From NCBI GenBank assembly GCA_964292325.1, contig CAXYVG010000118.1, forward strand, positions 1 through 9,900: a stretch of DNA of 9,900 nucleotides. The letters run 5' to 3'. Below the pieces are notes generated by a model. That model searched no databases. It was not told the DNA's origin and saw only the letters and a program-made list of their open reading frames with translations. A program made the position numbers and the translations under genes. Shown here in pieces: positions 6,490 through 9,900 of this stretch (positions within the stretch are counted from its first letter, which is position 1; every line of letters starts with the position of its first letter). The stretch is from CTSoil-075 sp964292325 (GTDB lineage: Bacteria; Bacillota; Negativicutes; DSM-13327).

Positions 6490-6939
6490 TTAGTGAGTAT
6501 TTTGTTCAAATTGATTAGTTTGGTTCAGAATATTAACCCCAACCTTTTCAATCAATTTTAACAGTGTTGCCTTTTCTTCACTAGCAAGTGTATCTAACAT
6601 GATTTGATTCCAAGAATCTAAAATTTCGAATAACGTGTTTTTAATGGATTCTGCCTTTTCAGTAGTATATAGATGATAAGCACGTTTATCATTTTCATTG
6701 ATCTTTCTAGTCACATAATTTTCCTGGACTAGTTTGGCAACTGCTCTAGCCGTTGTTGCTTTATCGATTTTTACGAGATCGGATAGTTGTTCTTGACTGA
6801 TACCATTATGTTTAAATAAAGTAATAAGAAAAATATATTGACCGCTACCTAGATGATATTGTTTTAATTTCGCATTGAAAAATATTTGACTGTACCGATA
6901 AATTAAAGAAATATGTTTTCCTAAGCTGTCTTTTTGCAA
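6490..6939 (-). CDS. MarR-family transcriptional regulator (TTG start)
   Basis: A 149-aa winged-helix repressor or activator, probably a homodimer. In order: an N-terminal dimerisation helix (LGKHISLIYRYSQIFFNAKL), then the DNA-binding helices around residues 47-76 (ISQEQLSDLVKIDKATTARAVAKLVQ). A wing at about 78-95 carries the family pattern NDKRAYHLYTT, and C-terminal dimerisation helices follow. The start is TTG at 6939-6937, eight bases after a GGAGG site (plus-strand 6948-6952). The longer reading from a TTG at 6993 would bury that site in the coding region and would begin inside the promoter dyad. The gene has its own promoter embedded in a perfect dyad, so autoregulation is likely. Its ligand and other targets are not shown; the closest downstream gene in the opposite direction is the DUF4405-like membrane protein. 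Confidence 0.88.
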   Translation of the reverse strand: MQKDSLGKHISLIYRYSQIFFNAKLKQYHLGSGQYIFLITLFKHNGISQEQLSDLVKIDKATTARAVAKLVQENYVTRKINENDKRAYHLYTTEKAESIKNTLFEILDSWNQIMLDTLASEEKATLLKLIEKVGVNILNQTNQFEQNTH

Positions 6940-6947
6940 AATAGCTA

Positions 6948-6952
6948 CCTCC
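6948..6952 (-). promoter_or_regulatory. Ribosome site deciding the TTG start of the MarR gene
   Basis: GGAGG read on the minus strand, eight bases before TTG 6939. No comparable site precedes the upstream TTG at 6993, so translation from 6939 is preferred. Confidence 0.75.
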
Positions 6953-6992
6953 ATATCTGTTGTTTCAGTAGTATAAAAAAGTTTCGTTTGCA

Positions 6993-7036
6993 ACTATATT
7001 AGAATTCATTATATAAATAAATTCTAATATAGTAAA
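6993..7036 (-). promoter_or_regulatory. MarR promoter enclosed by a perfect 14-bp dyad
   Basis: On the minus strand, TTTACT (7036-7031) and TATAAT (7013-7008) are 17 bases apart, a good sigma-A promoter, with transcription expected near 7001. ACTATATTAGAATT (6993-7006) and AATTCTAATATAGT (7020-7033) form an exact inverted repeat. The perfect -10 box lies in its 13-base centre, and one arm overlaps the -35 box. A dimer or pair of dimers bound here would block the promoter, which fits autorepression by the MarR product. Confidence 0.65.
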
Positions 7037-7054
7037 GGAGAATTATTTATATAA

Positions 7055-7072
7055 TAGTTGCCATAACAACTA
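7055..7072. promoter_or_regulatory. Second MarR-type operator candidate
   Basis: TAGTTGCCATAACAACTA is a 6-bp perfect dyad with a six-base centre, the size and style of many MarR-family sites. The half-site CAACTA recurs at 6991-6996 beside the large dyad, which suggests one protein may contact both. It lies about 20 bases upstream of the MarR -35 box. Confidence 0.45.
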
Positions 7073-7327
7073 AAAAATGTTATGATAGAGATGATCTTAC
7101 AACAAATGGATTATGATCATGTATGTTACTTTGGGAACCATAACTTCATAAACTCATAGCACGCATTGTCATATATTTGTCACACTTTTGATTTATTATG
7201 AATAGAAAAATCGATTAAGGGTAAAACAAATAAAAGCCATTTTGTAGAAAGTTATATGTGGAATTTCAGTCGTATCGAAGCGTTACATCTATATATAATA
7301 AAAAATTAAAATGAAAAGGTGAGGAAA
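7073..7327. other. AT-rich intergenic region without a gene
   Basis: Together with the operator region this makes a gap of almost 390 bases between the MarR start and the next gene. I see no convincing gene. A 22-codon ATG frame near 7090 has no ribosome site. TTGTCA occurs twice 11 bases apart (7166-7171, 7177-7182), and a perfect TATAAT lies at 7294-7299, about 20 bases before the ribosome site of the DUF4405-like gene. No good -35 box is placed 16-18 bases before that TATAAT, so the promoter may depend on an activator. This last point is inference. Confidence 0.5.
7294..7299 (+). promoter_or_regulatory. -10 box candidate of the DUF4405-like gene
   Basis: A perfect TATAAT, 28 bases before ATG 7328. 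The matching -35 window reads CGTATC at 17-base spacing and is poor. Confidence 0.35.
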
Positions 7328-7609
7328 ATGATGAGAAGAATTACATCGATTATATTGGTGGTCGCATTTATTATTGTATCGGTATCAGGGTTAGAGATGT
7401 CTCTTATGCCAAGACCCAAAAAGGTTCAGCAACAAGTGGTAGCGAACAGTGAAGGAAGCAAACCAGTATCTACAACACCAATGCCATTTTACCCCAAGAA
7501 AGCTCATGAGTGGATTGGATATCTCTTTATTGGAGCAGGGCTTGTACATGTCGTCCTCAATAAAGGGGCAATGCTATCTTATTTAAAGCTTAAAAAAAGA
7601 GATAACTAG
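7328..7609 (+). CDS. Small two-span membrane protein, DUF4405-like (possible cytochrome)
   Basis: A 93-aa membrane protein. A basic start (MMRR) leads into a first hydrophobic helix at about 5-27 with a SG turn (VSVSGLEM). A polar linker rich in P, K, Q and S spans about 28-58. A second helix at about 60-80 reads HEWIGYLFIGAGLVHVVLN, and the end is basic (KLKKRD). The pair H60/H74 with HEW-x-G and H-x-x-L-N is the signature I associate with DUF4405, a family linked to flavinylation-associated cytochrome b proteins, in which such histidines could bind heme. Its two-helix size is minimal. No flavinylation (ApbE, FMN-bind) gene is visible nearby. The start is ATG 7328, following AAGGTGAGG; GTG 7319 lies inside that site and is rejected. 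ATG 7331 is a close alternative. Family call is moderate, heme binding is inference. Confidence 0.72.
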   Translation: MMRRITSIILVVAFIIVSVSGLEMSLMPRPKKVQQQVVANSEGSKPVSTTPMPFYPKKAHEWIGYLFIGAGLVHVVLNKGAMLSYLKLKKRDN

Positions 7610-7660
7610 TAAAATAGCTTTACAACTCTCATCAAGGGGAGAATTTGTAAGAAAGTAAGG

Positions 7661-7690
7661 TAGAGAATCTATATTCTCTATTTTTTTTTT
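7661..7690 (+). terminator. Intrinsic terminator after the DUF4405-like gene
   Basis: An 8-bp stem, TAGAGAAT (7661-7668) with ATTCTCTA (7673-7680), closes on CTAT and is followed by ten T residues. An imperfect hairpin (TTACAA...TTGTAA, about 7619-7650) precedes it. Confidence 0.88.
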
Positions 7691-7775
7691 GAGTGTGCAA
7701 CTTAAAATATCGGATACTATTTTCTTTGCCTTCTACATAGATTTTGAAGAAGAACTGCGTGTAGGAGGGGATAAG

Positions 7776-8483
7776 GTGGCAATTATGAGGATTAGACGAG
7801 TTCAACTATTTTATAGTGTAGCCATTTTATTAATTATGAGTATTATCTGTGGTATAGTCGGTTTTGAATATATGGATGAACAAGAATTAGCTGCTATTGA
7901 AAATCAGCCAACTACTCCTCCAATTGGAACAATGAGTATCGTGATCAAGGTGTCGCAGCGTATCTTAGAACTACATAGTGATGGACAGCTGTATAAACAA
8001 TATCGGATCGCTGTTGGTAAAAGTGAAACACCAACACCAATTGGAGAGTGGAATGTAGTCTGGAAGGACTACAACTGGGGAACGGGATTTGGGACAAGGT
8101 GGATGGGCCTAAATGTACCATGGGGCATCTATGGCATACACGGTACCAATAAGCCATGGTCTATTGGACAATTTTCTAGTCATGGTTGTATTCGTATGAG
8201 AAATAAAGATGTGGAAGAATTATTTGAATGGATACCTATCGGGACAAGTGTACGTATTGAAGGGCGTAAAATGAAAGTAAAGCGTACATTGAAGCATCAA
8301 ATGTCTGGTTCAGATGTAGCCTTACTACAAATGAAGTTAAAAGAATTAGGCTATTTAAACAGTCGCGCTGATGGTGTATTTGGGACAGTGACCAAGCAGG
8401 CCATCGAAGGCTATCAGGCTGAACATAATATGGAAGTCACTGGCGTAGTGAATAAACAATTGGCAGAATTATTAGGGATTTAA
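7776..8483 (+). CDS. Membrane-anchored L,D-transpeptidase with peptidoglycan-binding domain
   Basis: Predicted to cross-link peptidoglycan stem peptides (3-3 links) or attach proteins to them, outside the membrane. In the 235-aa product, residues about 9-30 form an uncleaved signal anchor. Residues about 52-165 are the YkuD catalytic domain, with H122 (YGIHGTN) and the nucleophile C138 in SHGCIRM, the complete family motif. Residues about 172-235 are a PG_binding_1 repeat (SGSDVALLQMKLKELGYL...DGVFGTVTKQAIEGYQ). Catalytic domain first with the binding domain at the C-terminus is a known arrangement. The start chosen is GTG 7776, five bases after AGGAGGGG (7763-7770). ATG 7785 (three codons later, with AAGGTGG in front) is an equal alternative. 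A longer TTG reading from 7689 starts in the terminator T run and is rejected. Confidence 0.92.
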   Translation: MAIMRIRRVQLFYSVAILLIMSIICGIVGFEYMDEQELAAIENQPTTPPIGTMSIVIKVSQRILELHSDGQLYKQYRIAVGKSETPTPIGEWNVVWKDYNWGTGFGTRWMGLNVPWGIYGIHGTNKPWSIGQFSSHGCIRMRNKDVEELFEWIPIGTSVRIEGRKMKVKRTLKHQMSGSDVALLQMKLKELGYLNSRADGVFGTVTKQAIEGYQAEHNMEVTGVVNKQLAELLGI

Positions 8484-8501
8484 CAATAAATAGGTAAAAA
8501 T

Positions 8502-8531
8502 TTGACTAAAAATATAAAGGTAGTGTAAAAT
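8502..8531 (+). promoter_or_regulatory. Promoter of the c-di-AMP riboswitch transcript
   Basis: TTGACT (8502-8507) and TAAAAT (8526-8531) are 18 bases apart. The expected transcription start near 8538 places the RNA's 5' end only a few bases before the aptamer, which supports both calls. Confidence 0.65.
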
Positions 8532-8537
8532 ATACGC

Positions 8538-8656
8538 AGAAGCCGAATCCTTACGGTACGGGGGAACCATAAAAATATAGGGGTGAATCCACTTATAGTG
8601 GTAGGGTTATTCTCTTCTCTTCAACCCGAATCCGACAGCTAACCCCGGAGGCTTAC
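8538..8656 (+). promoter_or_regulatory. Cyclic di-AMP riboswitch (ydaO/yuaA type)
   Basis: The conserved blocks of the ydaO class appear in order. AAGCCGAATCC (8540-8550) comes first, then CGGGGGAACC (8559-8568), GGGGTGAATCC (8580-8590) and TAGGGTT (8602-8608). The last is AACCCGAATCCGACAGCTAACCCCGG (8623-8648). P1 is AAGCC (8540-8544) with GGCTT (8650-8654); CCACT/AGTGG and GGGTT/AACCC form internal stems. This class binds c-di-AMP and usually lowers expression of cell-wall hydrolase or potassium/osmolyte transport genes. The downstream gene is a secreted wall protein, as expected. Confidence 0.93.
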
Positions 8657-8704
8657 AGCTTATGAGGTTTTTTGCTATTTGTATGATGTAGTAGCAAATC
8701 TCAC
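8657..8704 (+). promoter_or_regulatory. Expression platform of the riboswitch (structure unresolved)
   Basis: GAGGTTTTTT (8664-8673) could pair, with one mismatch, with AACCCC (8641-8646) inside the aptamer, giving a weak terminator ahead of six T residues. Alternatively, TTTGCTA (8671-8677) pairs with TAGCAAA (8692-8698) in a separate hairpin that uses up the T run. The two foldings exclude each other. Neither covers the ribosome site at about 8718-8726. Confidence 0.4.
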
Positions 8705-8731
8705 AAGTATTAGAAAAGAGAGGTGACGCAA

Positions 8732-9322
8732 TTGAAAAAAGTATACTTACTAGTAGTAGTAAGCATGTGTATACTACTAACGAGTATGACCGCTTTTGCC
8801 GCGCCAGATCGTGACAGTGTCAAAATGGGTATGCGTGGTGAGAATGTGAAAGTACTGCAAAAGTTACTTTCGGAAAAAGGTTTCTATGTAGGGGAAATCG
8901 ATGGGGTTTTTGGTGAGATAACATTCAAAGCGACCAAATCATTTCAAAATAATAATGGCTTGGTAGCTGATGGAATTGCTGGCAGAGAAACAATGCTATA
9001 TTTAGAGCGTGCTGCTAGCACCGAATTTAATCCTAGTAGGTCAGGTAGATCACTGACAATGAGTGCATCAGCCTATACTGCCTATGATGATGGAAATTCT
9101 CATTATACATTTGGTGGTAGTTTGGTTCGAAAAGGCATAGTAGCTGTTGATCCCGATGTGATTCCGTTAGGAACTCGCTTATTTATACCGGGCTATGGCT
9201 ATGCAATCGCTGATGATATTGGTGGTTCGATAAAAGGAAATAAAATTGATATAGCATTTGATAATCGTAGTGAAGCATTGCAATTTGGTAGGCAACGAAT
9301 AACCGTATATATTTTGGATTAA
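8732..9322 (+). CDS. Secreted peptidoglycan-binding plus 3D-domain protein under c-di-AMP riboswitch control
   Basis: A 196-aa exported protein. Residues 1-23 form a signal peptide ending AFA. Residues about 28-92 are a PG_binding_1 domain (GMRGENVKVLQKLLSEKGFY...DGVFGEITFKATKSFQ) that should hold it on the wall. Residues about 107-196 are a 3D domain with D140 (VAVDPDVIPLGTRL), D162 (ADDIGG) and D173 (KIDIAF). The likely role is cleavage or remodelling of peptidoglycan during growth or cell-wall stress. The start is TTG 8732, five bases after AGGTGA. The in-frame GTG at 8723 overlaps that site and is rejected. The 3D domain closely resembles that of the gene at 5654. The ydaO-type leader predicts that high c-di-AMP lowers its expression, as for known cell-wall hydrolases. 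Confidence 0.92.
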   Translation: MKKVYLLVVVSMCILLTSMTAFAAPDRDSVKMGMRGENVKVLQKLLSEKGFYVGEIDGVFGEITFKATKSFQNNNGLVADGIAGRETMLYLERAASTEFNPSRSGRSLTMSASAYTAYDDGNSHYTFGGSLVRKGIVAVDPDVIPLGTRLFIPGYGYAIADDIGGSIKGNKIDIAFDNRSEALQFGRQRITVYILD

Positions 9323-9346
9323 CAGGCTTTATGCCTGTTTTTTTTT
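9321..9346 (+). terminator. Intrinsic terminator after the riboswitch-controlled gene
   Basis: AACAGGC (9321-9327) and GCCTGTT (9333-9339) form a 7-bp stem around TTTAT, followed by an unbroken T run to 9346. The stem begins within the stop codon. Confidence 0.92.
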
Positions 9347-9425
9347 ATTTCAAGAAAGAATGCATAGAACGATCTATTCGGGTTATATTAGTATGAAAAG
9401 CGGAAAGGCGTGATCAGTCGTAGAT

Positions 9426-9869
9426 ATGTCGGGCAATATTTTACTTCTTTTGTTAGCTCTTATCTCGGGGGTATTGATGGCAGTACAAGGTTCACTCAAT
9501 GCCGCATTAAGTAAGGTCATTGGTCTACTCGAAACAACCTTCGTTGTACATCTGAGTGGAACGGTTATTTTGCTAATCCTATTATTTGTAGTTCGAATCG
9601 GCAAAGGAAATTTGTCTGCACTTCCAGAAGCCCCGTGGTACGCTTATTTGGGCGGAGCTGTTGGCGTGGGTATTATTTATCTTGTAGCTGCTAGTATACC
9701 TACGCTAGGGGTAGCAAATGCTACAACGGCAATTATTGTCGGGCAAGTATTAACTGCCATTATGATTGACCATTTCGGTGCATTGGGTCTAGAACGGATC
9801 ACATATGGTTGGAATCAATTGATCGGTCTTGTCTTACTGGTGATCGGTGCAAAATTATTACTAAAATAG
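9426..9869 (+). CDS. YdcZ-type (DUF606) DMT-superfamily transporter
   Basis: A 147-aa integral membrane protein of the DMT_YdcZ (DUF606) family. These are half-size relatives of drug/metabolite transporters that probably work as dimers; substrates are largely unknown. About five hydrophobic helices lie at roughly 4-26, 36-58, 70-92, 97-116 and 124-145. The pattern GVLMAVQGSLNAALSKVIG near the first helix is characteristic, as is GVANATTAIIVGQVLTAIMIDHFG. Length is normal for the family. The ATG at 9426 is the only sensible in-frame start, because a stop lies at 9411. Its ribosome site is poor: the nearest G-rich sequence, GGAAAGG (9402-9408), is 17 bases away. Translation may thus be weak or coupled to a 6-codon frame at 9393-9413. 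No neighbour suggests a substrate. Confidence 0.87.
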   Translation: MSGNILLLLLALISGVLMAVQGSLNAALSKVIGLLETTFVVHLSGTVILLILLFVVRIGKGNLSALPEAPWYAYLGGAVGVGIIYLVAASIPTLGVANATTAIIVGQVLTAIMIDHFGALGLERITYGWNQLIGLVLLVIGAKLLLK

Positions 9870-9900
9870 GGTTTATAATCATGGTACGCTTATATGAATA

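Noticed and set aside
6940..6993. N-terminal extension of the MarR protein from TTG 6993
   Set aside because: It would start inside the promoter dyad and upstream of the predicted transcription start, and would bury the GGAGG site.
7034..7060. AAAGGAG sequence suggesting a small plus-strand gene
   Set aside because: No ATG, GTG or TTG frame of useful length follows at a suitable distance; the bases are explained by the complement of the MarR -35 box and the dyads.
7090..7159. 22-codon ATG frame in the intergenic region
   Set aside because: No ribosome site and no recognisable character; chance frame in AT-rich DNA.
7689..7775. N-terminal extension of the L,D-transpeptidase
   Set aside because: It begins in the T run of the preceding terminator and has no ribosome site; GTG 7776 has an excellent one.
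9383..9604. Minus-strand open frame overlapping the YdcZ gene
   Set aside because: Antisense to a clear membrane transporter frame; no ribosome site or domain seen.
9881..9900. Possible start of a following gene (ATG at 9881)
   Set aside because: Only six codons are visible and no ribosome site precedes it, so it cannot be supported.

Overview
The window comes from a low-GC, AT-rich Bacillota genome. An anaerobic, clostridial or Negativicutes-like lineage is most plausible, though the genus cannot be fixed from the sequence. Evidence for this: strong GGAGG-type ribosome binding sites combined with frequent TTG/GTG starts, a type III glutamine synthetase end, a ferritin-like rubrerythrin, a small single-subunit siroheme reductase, 3D-domain cell-wall proteins and a ydaO-type c-di-AMP riboswitch. 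I see no mobile element, CRISPR array, tRNA or rRNA.

Region 1 (1-2257) is nitrogen assimilation. It holds the last 52 codons of a type III glutamine synthetase, a strong terminator, and a complete but divergent 633-aa glutamine synthetase. An 18-bp, almost pure A/T dyad with a near-perfect Fur-type box follows. Region 2 (2258-3485) holds a rubrerythrin-like diiron protein and two small genes: a 59-aa zinc ribbon and a 45-aa single-span membrane protein. Region 3 (3399-5563) has a stand-alone 223-aa sulfite/nitrite-reductase-type siroheme protein and an M20-family N-carbamoyl-amino-acid hydrolase/allantoate amidohydrolase. Each has a dyad near its promoter.

Region 4 (5564-9346) is mainly cell envelope. 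It contains a secreted 3D-domain protein, a convergent MarR-family repressor with a perfect 14-bp dyad around its own -10 box, and a 93-aa DUF4405-like two-span membrane protein. These are followed by an anchored L,D-transpeptidase with a peptidoglycan-binding domain. Last comes a secreted peptidoglycan-binding plus 3D-domain protein behind a c-di-AMP riboswitch. Region 5 (9347-9900) holds a YdcZ-type (DUF606) DMT transporter.

Most genes look like single-gene transcription units, since nearly every one is followed by its own intrinsic terminator. The clearest functional theme is peptidoglycan remodelling: two 3D proteins and one L,D-transpeptidase in about 4 kb, of which only the last shows the c-di-AMP switch. 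I did not find a convincing new multi-gene system. The less ordinary points are the regulatory dyads, the small uncharacterised proteins and the unclear expression platform of the riboswitch.
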